This document shows positions 9,050-18,912 of a DNA stretch of 64,000 nt, one piece after another (the stretch's first letter is position 1; the number at the start of each line of letters is the position of its first letter). The notes beneath the pieces are model-generated. The model saw only the letters and a program-made list of their open reading frames with translations, ran no database searches and was not told the DNA's origin. Origin of the DNA: Desulfacinum hydrothermale DSM 13146. Its GTDB lineage: Bacteria > Desulfobacterota > Syntrophobacteria > Syntrophobacterales > DSM-9756. A program made the position numbers and the translations under genes. The stretch covers positions 124,001 to 188,000 of the forward strand of contig NZ_FWXF01000006.1 of the NCBI RefSeq assembly GCF_900176285.1, given 5' to 3'.

Positions 9050-9682
9050 ATGAGCGCCGCACTTCACCACATGATGAGCTGGATCATCGCCTGGGCCCAC
9101 ACGCCCCACGCGACCACGGCCCTGGCCGTTTTGGCCTTTGCCGAGTCCAGCTTCTTTCCCATCCCGCCCGACGTCCTGCTCATCACCCTGTGCCTCATCG
9201 ACCCGACCCGTTCCGCCTGGTTCGCCCTGGTCTGCACCCTCTCCTCGGTCCTGGGCGGGGCCTTCGGTTACGCCATCGGCCGTTACGGGGGCCGACCGCT
9301 TTTGGAACGATTCGTCAGCGAGACCAAGATCCGGGCCGTGGAGCGCTATTACCAGCGCTACGACGTGTGGGCCGTGGGCATCGCGGGATTTACCCCCATC
9401 CCCTACAAGGTCTTTACGATCAGTGCCGGAACCTTTCTGCTTCCCTTCAAGCGTTTCCTGGCGGCATCGGCTCTGGGCCGGGGCGGACGCTTCTTTCTGG
9501 TGGCGGGGCTCTTTTTCTTCTTCGGCGAGCCCATTGGGGATTTCGTCAAAAAATACCTGAACCTGCTTTCCGTCCTCTTTGCCGTGCTCCTGGTGGGAGG
9601 CTTTGCCACCATGCACTGGTGGTCCAAGCGGCAGGCCCGTTCCGCCGCGACTGAACCCGCATCATCCCAAGAGCCTTCTTGA
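9050..9682 (+). CDS. DedA/YqaA-like membrane protein
   Basis: A 210-residue membrane protein with the SNARE-associated (DedA/VTT) core: a re-entrant region with AFAESSFFPIPPDVLL near residues 29-44, then GYAIGRYGG near 74-82 and GFTPIPYKVFTISAG near 116-130, all characteristic of the YqaA subgroup. Members are thought to scramble or flip lipids including undecaprenyl phosphate, so proximity to uppP fits a role in lipid-carrier recycling; that link is an inference. The start ATG at 9050 has weak ribosome-site support. Two or three hydrophobic helices surround the core. Confidence 0.85.
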   Translation: MSAALHHMMSWIIAWAHTPHATTALAVLAFAESSFFPIPPDVLLITLCLIDPTRSAWFALVCTLSSVLGGAFGYAIGRYGGRPLLERFVSETKIRAVERYYQRYDVWAVGIAGFTPIPYKVFTISAGTFLLPFKRFLAASALGRGGRFFLVAGLFFFFGEPIGDFVKKYLNLLSVLFAVLLVGGFATMHWWSKRQARSAATEPASSQEPS

Positions 9683-10027
9683 CACCTCCGACATCGTCCG
9701 TCTATGCCTACCAAGGTGGCGCCGCCTTGTGGCAAGGCGGGAGGCTCCAGGCAAAAGCGGGAAGAAAGAGAGGTTGTCCGTAAACGCCCAGGTGATCCCT
9801 CCGTGTGCAAACGGAGGCTCGGAGCTACCAGGCGGGCGCGTGCTGCCGACCCGGCCTCGGGCGGGAAGGGGCGAGTGACGAAGCGGCACCTGCAAGAAAG
9901 GCCCGAAGGCCCTTGTGGGGCAGGCTCCCAGGAGCCTTCGGCCCGCACCCAGGAGGACACCAAGCGCGGAGATTTTTCCCATCCCCGTCTGTGTGAAAAG
10001 GATGGAATTCGATTCGGCGGAGGCGGC
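9683..10027. other. Gene-free region with small hairpins
   Basis: These 345 bases hold no supported gene. The frame of the next gene stays open through it, but homology and the signal peptide start at 10028. On the minus strand near 9893-9925, ACAAGGGCCTTCGGGCCTTT resembles the left hairpin of the composite repeat. Several GGCC-rich hairpins could end transcription from the DedA-like gene. Confidence 0.35.
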
Positions 10028-11710
10028 ATGGCGACGAAAACGGCCAGAGGAAACCAAAGGTTGACCAAGGTCCATCGGGGTGGAAATCGGATCATTTGGG
10101 CGATGGTGATGCTGGGGGCGATCCTGCTGGGGATGGCACCCTGGGCCTGGTCCCAGACGCCGGCTTCCGGGCCCGGTCAGCCGGTGGACGGCGATTGGCT
10201 CATCGTGCATTTGGGCGCCGAACCCGCCACGCTCAATCCCATCACGGCCACCGACGCCTACGCGTCGCGCATCAACGACTACATCTACGAATCGCTCCTT
10301 CGACGCGACCCCCAAACCCTGGAGCTGGTGCCGGTGCTGGCCGAGTCCTGGGACGTTTCCGACGACCACCTCACCTACACCTTCCATCTCAGGAAAGACG
10401 TTCGCTGGCAGGACGGCACCCCTTTCACCGCCCGGGACGTTCTCTTTTCCTTCCAGCGGATCAAGGACCCCAAGGTGGACGCCGCCCACCTTCGAAACTA
10501 CTACCGGGACATTGAAAAGCTGGAAGTCCTGGATGATTACACCATCCGCTACCACTACCGGATCCCGTACTTCCGCGCCCTGGAATTCTGCGGCGGCATC
10601 CCCATTGTGCCGGCTCACCTGTTTGATGACGATACGGACTTCAACCAGCACCCCATCGGCCGAAAGCCCCTGGGGACCGGTCCCTATCGGTTCGTGCGTT
10701 GGGATACGGGAAAGGAGATCGTGCTGGAGCGAAACGATTCCTACTGGGGCAAAAAGCCCCACCTGGAACGCATCGTCTTCAAGATCATCACGGACAACAC
10801 CGTGGCCCTGCAGGTACTCAAAAAGGGCGGCCTGGACCTCATGGGCCTTCGCCCCATCCAGTGGGTCAAACAGACCAACAGCAAGCGCTTCCAAAAGCGG
10901 TTTCGAAAGCTCAAGTACTACCTGCCCAGCTACAGCTACATCGGCTGGAACCTGCGAACACCTCTCTTCAGCGACCGTCGGGTCCGCCGCGCCATGACCA
11001 TGCTCCTGGACCGCCAGACCATCCTGGACCGCCTTCTCTACGGCCTGGGCACGGTGGTAACCGGAAACTTCTACGTGAACAGCCCCGATTACAACACGGC
11101 CGTCCGGCCCTACCCCTATGATCCCGCCGGGGCCGTGGCCCTGCTCAAGGAGGCCGGCTGGGAGGACCACGACGGGGACGGCATCCTGGACAAGAACGGC
11201 ACGCCCTTCCGCTTCGAATTTCTCATCTCCGCCGGCTCCATGTTCGCCGAGCAGCTGGCCACCATCCTGCAACAGAACCTGAAGGAAGTGGGCATCCAGA
11301 TGAGCATCCGCAAACTGGAATGGGCCGTCTTCATCCAGAAGATCCAGTCCCACGACTTCGATGCCTGCACCCTGGGCTGGAGCCTCGGCTGGGAATCGGA
11401 TCCCTACCAGGTGTGGCATTCGTCCCAGGCGGACAAGGGGTCCAATTTCGTGGGGTTTCGAAACCAGGAGGCGGACCGCATCATCGAAGAGGCCCGCCGG
11501 GAATTCGATCCCCAAAAGCGCCGGGCCCTGTACCACCGCTTCCATGAGATCCTCCACGAAGAACAGCCCTACACCTTTCTTTTTACCACCGAAGCCCTGG
11601 TGGCCGTGGATCGTCGTTTTCAAAACGTGAAGGTCTATCCCATGGGACTGGAGCCCCGCCAATGGTGGGTGCCTCTGGAACACCAGAAGTACGGAAAAGC
11701 CCGACCCTAG
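10028..11710 (+). CDS. Peptide/nickel-type ABC substrate-binding protein (SBP family 5)
   Basis: A 560-residue secreted protein. The start at 10028 follows GGAGG and gives a signal peptide with hydrophobic core AMVMLGAILLGMAPWAWS ending near residue 40. The mature protein has the normal family order: LNPITATDAY and YESLLRRDP first, then TYTFHLRKDVRWQDG, GTGPYRFVRW, VRPYPYDPAGAVALLKEAGW, and finally the C-terminal lobe with QLATILQQNLKEVGIQM and HDFDACTLGWS. It captures oligopeptides or similar solutes in the periplasm for the two permeases encoded directly downstream. No ATPase gene follows. It is a useful normal-order comparator for the permuted protein at 44239. Confidence 0.92.
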   Translation: MATKTARGNQRLTKVHRGGNRIIWAMVMLGAILLGMAPWAWSQTPASGPGQPVDGDWLIVHLGAEPATLNPITATDAYASRINDYIYESLLRRDPQTLELVPVLAESWDVSDDHLTYTFHLRKDVRWQDGTPFTARDVLFSFQRIKDPKVDAAHLRNYYRDIEKLEVLDDYTIRYHYRIPYFRALEFCGGIPIVPAHLFDDDTDFNQHPIGRKPLGTGPYRFVRWDTGKEIVLERNDSYWGKKPHLERIVFKIITDNTVALQVLKKGGLDLMGLRPIQWVKQTNSKRFQKRFRKLKYYLPSYSYIGWNLRTPLFSDRRVRRAMTMLLDRQTILDRLLYGLGTVVTGNFYVNSPDYNTAVRPYPYDPAGAVALLKEAGWEDHDGDGILDKNGTPFRFEFLISAGSMFAEQLATILQQNLKEVGIQMSIRKLEWAVFIQKIQSHDFDACTLGWSLGWESDPYQVWHSSQADKGSNFVGFRNQEADRIIEEARREFDPQKRRALYHRFHEILHEEQPYTFLFTTEALVAVDRRFQNVKVYPMGLEPRQWWVPLEHQKYGKARP

Positions 11711-11728
11711 GAAGAACCGAGAGGCTGT

Positions 11729-12727
11729 ATGCGCGCGTACGTCCTCAAGAGGCTGCTGCAAATCGTTCCCACGCTGCTGGGCATCACCTTCATCACCTTT
11801 TGCATCATTCAACTGGCGCCGGGAAACCCGGCGGTGCTGAAGTTGCAAATGGCGTCCCAGGGCGAGATGGCCGACACGGCCTATGCCCAGCAGGTGATCG
11901 AGCAGACCAAGAAGCTGTACGGCCTGGACAAGCCCCTTCCAGTCCAGTACCTGCTGTGGGTCAAGCGAGTCTTCACCTTCGACTTCGGATCGTCCTTCAA
12001 AGACCACCGCCGCGTGTGGGACAAGATCGCCGAACGCCTTCCCATCACGATCCAGATCAACGTGATCTCCATCTTCCTCGTCTATCTCATCGCCATTCCT
12101 TTCGGGATCTATTCGGCCACCCACCCGGAGACCCTGACCGACAAGGCCCTGACCCTCTTCTTTTTCTTCCTCTACTCCCTTCCCAACTTCTGGGTGGCCG
12201 TGCTGCTCATCATGTTCCTCGGCGGCGGGGAGTTCTGGGATCTCTTTCCGGTCTACGGCATCGCTTCCGTGGGGGCGCACACCTGGCCCTGGTGGCAGCA
12301 GCTCCTGGATCGGCTCTGGCACCTGGTCCTTCCGGTGACGTGCCTCACCTACGGCGGGCTGGCCTATCTTTCCCGTCTCACCCGGGCCGAACTCCTGGAA
12401 GTGATCCGGGAAGACTACGTGCGCACAGCCCGGGCCAAGGGACTGAGTGAGCGGGTGGTGATCTTCAAGCACGCCTTTCGAAACGCTCTGCTTCCCATCG
12501 TCACCCTCCTGGCTTTTCTGCTGCCGGCCATGTTCGGCGGAAGCGTCATCATCGAAAGCATCTTTTCCATCCCCGGCATGGGCCAGCTGGGCTTTGAAGC
12601 GGTCCTTTCCCGGGACTACCCGGTCATCATGGCCATCACCACGCTCTCGGCACTGCTCACCCTGGTGGGCCTGCTCCTTTCGGACATCCTCTACGCGGTT
12701 CTGGATCCTCGGATCCAGCTGGAATAG
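11729..12727 (+). CDS. DppB-type ABC transporter permease
   Basis: A 332-residue inner-membrane permease with six predicted helices. The family N-terminus MRAYVLKRLLQIVPTLLGI, a large periplasmic loop, and the EAA coupling motif EDYVRTARAKGLSERVV near residue 230 are visible, as is the C-terminal FSIPGMGQLGFEAVLSRDYP typical of DppB/OppB. It pairs with the next gene to form the membrane channel for the solute caught by the product of the gene 18 bases upstream. All three genes form one operon. Confidence 0.95.
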   Translation: MRAYVLKRLLQIVPTLLGITFITFCIIQLAPGNPAVLKLQMASQGEMADTAYAQQVIEQTKKLYGLDKPLPVQYLLWVKRVFTFDFGSSFKDHRRVWDKIAERLPITIQINVISIFLVYLIAIPFGIYSATHPETLTDKALTLFFFFLYSLPNFWVAVLLIMFLGGGEFWDLFPVYGIASVGAHTWPWWQQLLDRLWHLVLPVTCLTYGGLAYLSRLTRAELLEVIREDYVRTARAKGLSERVVIFKHAFRNALLPIVTLLAFLLPAMFGGSVIIESIFSIPGMGQLGFEAVLSRDYPVIMAITTLSALLTLVGLLLSDILYAVLDPRIQLE

Positions 12728-12756
12728 ACGCCGCCGACCATGGAGTGACCCGTACC

Positions 12757-13827
12757 ATGACATCCGCCCATCGCCTTGATCGCCCCATGACCGAGACCTT
12801 TCAGGAAACGGCGTCTTCCACTTACTGGAAGGCGGTCTGGCGCCATTTCCAAAAGAAGCCCCTGGCCGTGGCGGGCCTGTGGGTCACGGCCTTGCTGATC
12901 GTCGTGGCCGTGCTGGCTCCGGTCCTGGCCAACAACCGGCCCATTGTGGCTTCTTTCGGAGGCTCCCTGGTCTTTCCCGTTTTCGATTCGTCGGCCCGGC
13001 CACCGCGGGGAGCCTGGAAGGATCTTCGGAACCCTCATCTTTTCATGTGGCAAAGGGATCCAGCCGGCCCCGGCACCTGGGCCCTGTGGCCTCCCGTTCC
13101 TTACTCGCCCACGGAATACGATCTGCTGGAGAACCTGTCCCCGCCCAGTCGAACCCATTGGTTCGGCACGGACGACCGTGGCCGGGACGTGCTGAGCCGC
13201 ATGATCCACGGAGCACGCATCTCCCTTTCCGTGGGGTTTGTGGCCGTAGGGATCGCCGTGGTCATCGGCATCGCTTTGGGCGGCCTGGCCGGATACTTCG
13301 GTGGCTGGGTGGATGCGGTGATCAGCCGGCTCATCGAGATCATGCTCACCATTCCCACCTTCTTTCTCATCATCGCCATTATCGCCTTTTTGCCGCCCAG
13401 CATTTATAACATCATGGTGGTGATCGGCCTGACGGGGTGGACCGGCGTGGCCCGGTTCGTGCGCGCGGAATTCTTCAAGCTGAGAAACCTGGACTTCGTT
13501 CAGGCCACGGCGGCCCTGGGGGCGAGCCATTTGAGGATCATCTTCGTGCACATGCTCCCCAACGCCATGGCCCCGGTGCTGGTGTCCGCCGTCTTCGGGA
13601 TCGCGGGAGCCATCCTCACGGAATCGAGTCTCAGTTTTCTCGGCTTCGGCGTGCCGCCGCCCACCCCCAGCTGGGGGGACATCCTGAGCCAGAGCCGCGA
13701 TTACATCGAATTCGCGTGGTGGCTCACCACCTTTCCCGGTCTGGCCATCTTTTTGAGCATCACGGCCTACAACCTGGTGGGAGAGGGGCTGCGGGACGCC
13801 ATGGACCCCAAGCTTTTTGAGGGATGA
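12757..13827 (+). CDS. DppC-type ABC transporter permease
   Basis: A 356-residue permease. The N-terminal segment AVWRHFQKKPLAVAGLW is the conserved DppC/OppC opening, followed by the first helix near residues 40-56. An insertion of about 60 residues separates this from the motif HWFGTDDRGRDVLSRMIHGA. The coupling EAA motif is FVQATAALGASHLRIIFVHM. The ATG at 12757 is preferred because GGAG lies 11 bases upstream; a GTG at 12745 is possible. It completes the binding protein/permease set, but the xse operon follows 114 bases later, so the energising ATPases must be encoded elsewhere. Confidence 0.93.
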   Translation: MTSAHRLDRPMTETFQETASSTYWKAVWRHFQKKPLAVAGLWVTALLIVVAVLAPVLANNRPIVASFGGSLVFPVFDSSARPPRGAWKDLRNPHLFMWQRDPAGPGTWALWPPVPYSPTEYDLLENLSPPSRTHWFGTDDRGRDVLSRMIHGARISLSVGFVAVGIAVVIGIALGGLAGYFGGWVDAVISRLIEIMLTIPTFFLIIAIIAFLPPSIYNIMVVIGLTGWTGVARFVRAEFFKLRNLDFVQATAALGASHLRIIFVHMLPNAMAPVLVSAVFGIAGAILTESSLSFLGFGVPPPTPSWGDILSQSRDYIEFAWWLTTFPGLAIFLSITAYNLVGEGLRDAMDPKLFEG

Positions 13828-13940
13828 GAAACGAGATCCCATGCAGTCTTCTGAGACGGATCCGGGTGGAGGGCCCTGGGGACTACGGACGGAACCTGCC
13901 ATCAGACCCATAACCCTGTCTCAATCAGGACGTGCTGACC

Positions 13941-15317
13941 ATGCCTGTTACAGCACCGTTTGACCCTCTCAAATCCTCGGCCGTGCTGACGGTCAGCCAG
14001 CTGAACGACCGCATCAAGCGCCTGCTGGAAGCCAATTTTCCCTACGTGTGGGTCCGGGGAGAGGTCTCCAACCTGAAGATCCCCGCCTCCGGCCACGCCT
14101 ATTTTACCCTGAAGGACGAACGAAGCCAGATCCGCGTGGTTATGTTCCGAAGCGCCTACAGCCGTCTGAAATTTCGCCCAGAAGACGGCATGGCGGTCCT
14201 GTGCCAGGGGCGGCTCACCGTCTATGAACCGCGAGGCGATTACCAGGTCATTGCCGACATTTTGGAACCGGAAGGGCTGGGAGCGCTCCAGAAGGCCTTT
14301 GAGCAGCTCAAGGAAAAGCTCCACAAGGAAGGCCTTTTCGACCAGCAAAGAAAGCGCCCCCTGCCCGCACGCCCTCAGCGGGTGGCCGTGATCACGTCAA
14401 GCTCCGGAGCGGCCATCCGGGACATCTTGAAGGTGTTCCAGCAATGCCCCTACCCGCTCACGGTGACGCTGCTTCCCGTGCGGGTGCAGGGAACGGAAGC
14501 CGCTCCGGAAATCGCCCAAGCCCTGGAGACCGTCTCCCGGCTGCAGGACCGATTCGCTTGGGATGTGGTGATTGTGGGGCGCGGAGGCGGAAGCCTGGAG
14601 GATCTCTGGCCTTTCAACGAAGAAGTGGTGGCCCGGGCCATCGCCCGATGCACCGTGCCGGTGATCTCCGCCGTGGGCCACGAAATCGATCTCACCATTT
14701 CCGATCTGGTGGCGGATTACCGCGCGCCCACCCCCACGGCAGGAGCCCAGTGGGTGGTGAGTCGCCTGGAGGATCTGGAACGGCACCTGGCCGACCGAAC
14801 CCAGCGCCTGCGCTCTGCGCTCCTTTCTCTGGTGGAACACCGTCGGAACCGGATGCGCCGGCTGGAGGCGCGCCTGAAAGACCCCCGCAGACAGCTCATC
14901 GACTGGCGGCTTGCCCTGGACGAGCGCCTGGACCGGCTGACCCGGGCCATGCAACAGCGACTCTATCTGTATCGGCTCCGAAAAGACCACCTGGAACAGC
15001 GGCTCCAGAGGCTCCACCCGGCCGGGAAGATCGCCGAGCTGCGCCTGGAGCTGGAATCCCTGGCCAGACAGCTCCTCCAGCTGCACCAGCAAAGCCTTCG
15101 GGAACGCCGCCTAAAACTGGGCAAGGCGGCCGGCAAGCTGGAATCCCTGAGTCCGCTTTCGATCCTGAGCCGAGGCTATTCCATCACCTACAAGCTGCCG
15201 GAAAAGAAGGTGGTCACCGATGCGGCCCGGGTTCATCCGGGAGATGAACTCCTGATCCAGTTGGCCCAAGGGGAGGTGACCGCGGAAGTGGTGGAAACGA
15301 AAAAGGGTCCCGGATAG
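13941..15317 (+). CDS. xseA: Exodeoxyribonuclease VII large subunit
   Basis: A 458-residue protein. The N-terminal OB-fold domain contains LTVSQLNDRIKRLLEANFP and VWVRGEVSNLKIPASGHAY (residues 16-55). The central catalytic domain has VAVITSSSGAAIRDIL, VVIVGRGGGSLEDLWPFNEE and ISAVGHEIDLT, the conserved signatures of XseA. A long Arg/Leu-rich helical region follows and the protein ends with ILSRGYSITYK. With XseB it degrades single-stranded DNA from both ends. The ATG at 13941 follows AGGA; an upstream GTG at 13932 is less likely. It heads the xseA-xseB-ispA-dxs-tlyA group. Confidence 0.97.
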   Translation: MPVTAPFDPLKSSAVLTVSQLNDRIKRLLEANFPYVWVRGEVSNLKIPASGHAYFTLKDERSQIRVVMFRSAYSRLKFRPEDGMAVLCQGRLTVYEPRGDYQVIADILEPEGLGALQKAFEQLKEKLHKEGLFDQQRKRPLPARPQRVAVITSSSGAAIRDILKVFQQCPYPLTVTLLPVRVQGTEAAPEIAQALETVSRLQDRFAWDVVIVGRGGGSLEDLWPFNEEVVARAIARCTVPVISAVGHEIDLTISDLVADYRAPTPTAGAQWVVSRLEDLERHLADRTQRLRSALLSLVEHRRNRMRRLEARLKDPRRQLIDWRLALDERLDRLTRAMQQRLYLYRLRKDHLEQRLQRLHPAGKIAELRLELESLARQLLQLHQQSLRERRLKLGKAAGKLESLSPLSILSRGYSITYKLPEKKVVTDAARVHPGDELLIQLAQGEVTAEVVETKKGPG

Positions 15318-15593
15318 CGGACCGAGGAAAAAGGCGCGGGTGGGATGGCCTGAGGGACCCGGCCGTCCCGCGGCACACGGGTTTGGGGCGGGCACCAGGC
15401 CGCGTCCCACGCAGCGCTTCTATGTGCCAAATCCGGCGCGGCGGAGGTGCCGGCCGCGCATGTCCGATAGAAAGCCCTTTCGCCCGTGGGTCTTGTTGGG
15501 TGATCATTTCACGGATCCGTCGGCCCAAAATGCCGGATCCCCGTGCCCCGGCAAAGCCGCCGGCACGCACGTAACAGGGAGGAGACAGGGTTG

Positions 15594-15842
15594 GTGGCAC
15601 GCAAAAAGAAGATCGAAAAGTTTGAAGACGCCCTGAAGCGGCTGGAAGAGATCGTGGAAAACCTGGAAAAGGGAGACCTCCCCTTGGAAGAGGCCATGAC
15701 GGCCTTTGGGGAAGGGGTCCATCTCATTCGGCTCTGCCACGAAAAGCTGGACGAAGCGGAAAAGAAGGTTCAGGCCTTGGTCCAGGGGGAAGACGGCCGC
15801 TGGGAGATTCGGCCGGTGGAGGAAAAGGAAAGCGACGTCTGA
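15594..15842 (+). CDS. xseB: Exodeoxyribonuclease VII small subunit
   Basis: An 82-residue helical protein of normal XseB length. The signature FEDALKRLEEIVENLEKGDL followed by PLEEAM near residues 9-34 forms the helical hairpin that binds the XseA C-terminal region in the exonuclease VII complex. The start is non-ATG: a GTG at 15594 (or TTG at 15591) lies 8-11 bases after GGAGG, whereas the ATG further upstream at 15543 has no ribosome site and adds unrelated residues. It lies 276 bases after xseA, an unusually wide gap for this pair. Confidence 0.95.
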   Translation: MARKKKIEKFEDALKRLEEIVENLEKGDLPLEEAMTAFGEGVHLIRLCHEKLDEAEKKVQALVQGEDGRWEIRPVEEKESDV

Positions 15843-15970
15843 GGATTGAATTCACACTGGAAAGCCGGCAAGCAATCGTGATACAACCCCACGCACTCGG
15901 GGTGCCCCATGGGTTCCACGGAACCAGCGGGAAGGCAGCCCGCCAACGTCAAGAACATTCGAAGGCCGCC

Positions 15971-16906
15971 ATGAATCATCACGCGTCAACCACCTCGCAT
16001 CACGCATCGCTGGATCTCAAGGCGTTCTTGGAGGCGCAGCGCCAGAGGGTGGACGCCGCCTTGGAACGCTTCCTCCCGGCATCCGACAGCCTGGAAAAGA
16101 CGGTGGTGGAAGCGGCCCGCTACAGCCTTTTTGCAGGCGGCAAGAGGCTTCGGCCCATCTTGTGCCTCACGGCGGCGGAGGTGGTGGGCGGAACCGCGGA
16201 TGAAGCCCTCACCGCGGCCTGTGCCCTGGAAATGGTCCATACCTACTCGCTCATCCACGACGACTTGCCGGCCATGGACGACGACGACCTGAGGCGCGGC
16301 CGCCCCACCAACCACAAGGTCTACGGGGAAGCCGTGGCGATTCTGGCCGGAGACCTGCTTCTCACGGAGGCCTTCGGGCTGCTGGCCGACCCCCGGATAG
16401 GAAGCAACGCCGCCGTTGCGGCCGAAAGGCGCCTTCGGGCCCTGACCATCCTGGCCCGAGCCTCCGGTATGCAGGGCATGATCGCCGGCCAGGTCATCGA
16501 CTTGGAATCGGAAACCCGGGAGGTGGACCTGGCGACCGTGGAATACATGCACATCCACAAGACGGGGGCCCTCATCAGCGCCTCGCTGGAAATGGGCGCC
16601 GTTCTCGGCGGCGGCAACGACCAACAGATCCAGGCCCTCGTTCAATACGGCCGCCATCTGGGGCTGGCCTTTCAGATCACCGACGATCTGCTGGACATCG
16701 AGGGGGATCCGGACGTGATGGGCAAACCGTCTGGATCGGATGTGGCCAAAAACAAGAAAACCTACCCGGCGCTGCTGGGCCTGGCCCGATCCCGGGAGAT
16801 GGCCCGAAAACACGTGGACCGGGCGGTGGATGCCCTGAAAACCTTCGACGAAAAAGCAGAACCACTGCGCGCCATCGCCCGCTACCTGCTGGAACGAAAG
16901 GCGTGA
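15971..16906 (+). CDS. ispA: Farnesyl/geranylgeranyl diphosphate synthase
   Basis: A 311-residue all-helical prenyltransferase. The first Asp-rich motif is in [18 protein letters not shown] near residues 97-114, preceded by GGKRLRP, and the second is [12 protein letters not shown] near 235-246. These bind the Mg-diphosphate of the allylic substrate and isopentenyl diphosphate. It makes the C15 (or C20) precursor for quinones and undecaprenol. The ATG at 15971 follows AAGG and is where family similarity begins; an in-frame extension to 15878 is not supported. Its stop overlaps the start of dxs by four bases, implying coupled translation. Confidence 0.95.
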   Translation: MNHHASTTSHHASLDLKAFLEAQRQRVDAALERFLPASDSLEKTVVEAARYSLFAGGKRLRPILCLTAAEVVGGTADEALTAACALEMVHTYSLIHDDLPAMDDDDLRRGRPTNHKVYGEAVAILAGDLLLTEAFGLLADPRIGSNAAVAAERRLRALTILARASGMQGMIAGQVIDLESETREVDLATVEYMHIHKTGALISASLEMGAVLGGGNDQQIQALVQYGRHLGLAFQITDDLLDIEGDPDVMGKPSGSDVAKNKKTYPALLGLARSREMARKHVDRAVDALKTFDEKAEPLRAIARYLLERKA

Positions 16907-18912
16907 TACGAAGGACCTCATCCACCCACACCATGAACGGCAAGGAAAGAAGGAATCCATTGACCCGGCAGGATGCACAGACACCGGAAGGCAAGGAACT
17001 GACCACGTCGCTCCTTGCCACCATCGACTCTCCCCAGGACCTGAAGGGGCTTTCCCTGAAGGAACTGGAGCGCCTGGCGGCGGAAATCCGAACCACTCTG
17101 ATTGAAACGGTGGCCCGCACAGGCGGCCACCTGGCCCCCAACCTGGGTGTGGTGGAACTCACCCTGGCCCTCCATTACGCCTTCGACAGCCCCAACGATC
17201 GCATCGTCTGGGACGTGGGCCACCAGTGCTACACCCACAAGCTGCTCACAGGCCGCCGAGATCAGTTCCACACGCTGCGCCAATACGGCGGGATCAGCGG
17301 CTTTCCCAAAAGGCAGGAGAGCCGCCACGACGCCTTCGGGGCGGGGCATGCCAGCACGTCCATTTCCGCCGCTTTGGGCATGGCCACCGCCAAGGACCTG
17401 AAGGTTTGTCCCAGCCGGATTGTGGCCGTGATCGGCGACGGCAGCATGACGGGCGGCATGGCCCTCGAGGCCCTCAATCACGCCGGGGATCTGGGCAAAG
17501 ACTTGATCGTGGTTTTGAACGACAACGAAATGTCCATCTCTCCCAATGTGGGGGCCTTTTCGTCGCTTTTGAGCCGCAAGCTTTCCAGCCGCACCGTGAT
17601 GAGCCTCAAAAAGGAGCTGGAGACCACCCTGCGGGCCATCCCCGGCGTGGGGACCAACATCCTCCAGCTTCTCAAGAAGAGCGAAGACTCCTTCCGGGCC
17701 TTCTTCACCCCCGGCATGCTCTTCCAGGCCCTGCGCTTCCACTACATCGGTCCCATCCAGGGCCACCGCCTGGAGCGGCTGATCGAAACCTTCGAGACCG
17801 CCAAAAACATCCGGGGCCCCGTGCTCATCCATGTGGGCACGGTGAAGGGCAAGGGCTACCACCCGGCCGAATGCGACCCGGCCACCTTCCACGGCGTGGG
17901 CTGCTTTGATGTGCGCACGGGCGAAAGCCCCTCCCCAACCAAAGGGGCGCCGCCTTCCTACACATCCGTTTTCGGCCGGTGTCTGGTGGAGCTGGCGGAA
18001 AAGGACCCCCGGATCGTGGCCATCACGGCCGCCATGCCCCAGGGAACGGGGCTGGTGCCCTTCTCGGAGCTGTATCCCAGCCGGTTTTTCGATGTGGGCA
18101 TCGCGGAACAGCACGCCGTCACCTTTGCGGCGGGCCTGGCCGCGGAAGGCTACCGGCCCGTGGTGGCGGTCTATTCCACCTTCCTGCAGAGGGCCTACGA
18201 CCAGGTGGTCCACGACGTGTGCCTGCAGAATCTGCCCGTGGTCTTCGCCATGGACCGGGGGGGTCTGGTGGGAGAAGACGGCCCCACCCATCATGGCGTC
18301 TTCGACCTGTCCTATCTGCGCCATCTGCCCAACATGACGGTCATGGCTCCCAAGGACGAAAACGAACTGCGCCGCATGTTGAAGACGGCTCTGGAGCACC
18401 GGGGGCCCATCGCGCTGAGGTATCCCAGAGGCCGGGGGCTGGGGGTTGCACTGGATGAGGCGATCGAAACGCTGCCCATCGGCCGGGGGGAAGTGGTGCG
18501 CGAAGGCTCCGATGCCGTCCTGGTGGCCATCGGCCATCCTGTGGCGGCGGCCTGCCGGGCGGCTGAACGACTGGAACAGGAAGGCATCCGGGCGGCGGTG
18601 ATCAACGCCCGCTTCGTCAAGCCCCTGGACAAGGATCTCCTGCTGGATTGGGTGCAGCGGACCAAACTGCTGGTCACCATCGAAGAAAACGCCCTTCAGG
18701 GCGGCTTCGGCAGTGCCGTTCTGGAATGCCTGGCCGACGCCGGCTGCCTGCCGCGCCGGGTGGCAAGGATCGGGATCCCGGACGCCTTCATCCAGCATGG
18801 GAAACCGGAGATCCTCCGAAAAGAGGTGGGACTGGACGCCGAAAGCATCGCTCGAACCGTCCGAACCGCGCTTTCCAACCCTCATGGCGCCTGCATCCGT
18901 GCGATTGGATAA
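16903..18912 (+). CDS. dxs: 1-deoxy-D-xylulose-5-phosphate synthase
   Basis: A thiamine-diphosphate enzyme of 669 residues that condenses pyruvate with glyceraldehyde 3-phosphate, the first step of the MEP isoprenoid pathway. [13 protein letters not shown], the ThDP motif [18 protein letters not shown] and [11 protein letters not shown] lie in the first half. The transketolase-like pyrimidine domain contains [19 protein letters not shown] and [15 protein letters not shown]. The GTG at 16903 overlaps the ispA stop (GTGA); an ATG at 16933 is a possible alternative, since the first ten residues are not conserved. Adjacent prenyl synthase and Dxs genes supply the same pathway. Confidence 0.95.
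   Translation: MIRRTSSTHTMNGKERRNPLTRQDAQTPEGKELTTSLLATIDSPQDLKGLSLKELERLAAEIRTTLIETVARTGGHLAPNLGVVELTLALHYAFDSPNDRIVWDVGHQCYTHKLLTGRRDQFHTLRQYGGISGFPKRQESRHDAFGAGHASTSISAALGMATAKDLKVCPSRIVAVIGDGSMTGGMALEALNHAGDLGKDLIVVLNDNEMSISPNVGAFSSLLSRKLSSRTVMSLKKELETTLRAIPGVGTNILQLLKKSEDSFRAFFTPGMLFQALRFHYIGPIQGHRLERLIETFETAKNIRGPVLIHVGTVKGKGYHPAECDPATFHGVGCFDVRTGESPSPTKGAPPSYTSVFGRCLVELAEKDPRIVAITAAMPQGTGLVPFSELYPSRFFDVGIAEQHAVTFAAGLAAEGYRPVVAVYSTFLQRAYDQVVHDVCLQNLPVVFAMDRGGLVGEDGPTHHGVFDLSYLRHLPNMTVMAPKDENELRRMLKTALEHRGPIALRYPRGRGLGVALDEAIETLPIGRGEVVREGSDAVLVAIGHPVAAACRAAERLEQEGIRAAVINARFVKPLDKDLLLDWVQRTKLLVTIEENALQGGFGSAVLECLADAGCLPRRVARIGIPDAFIQHGKPEILRKEVGLDAESIARTVRTALSNPHGACIRAIG

Noticed and set aside
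9662-12763. A very long minus-strand open frame opposite the peptide-transporter genes
   Set aside because: It is the antisense shadow of GC-rich genes; its residues are low in hydrophobic pattern and show no motif, while the plus strand encodes clear families.
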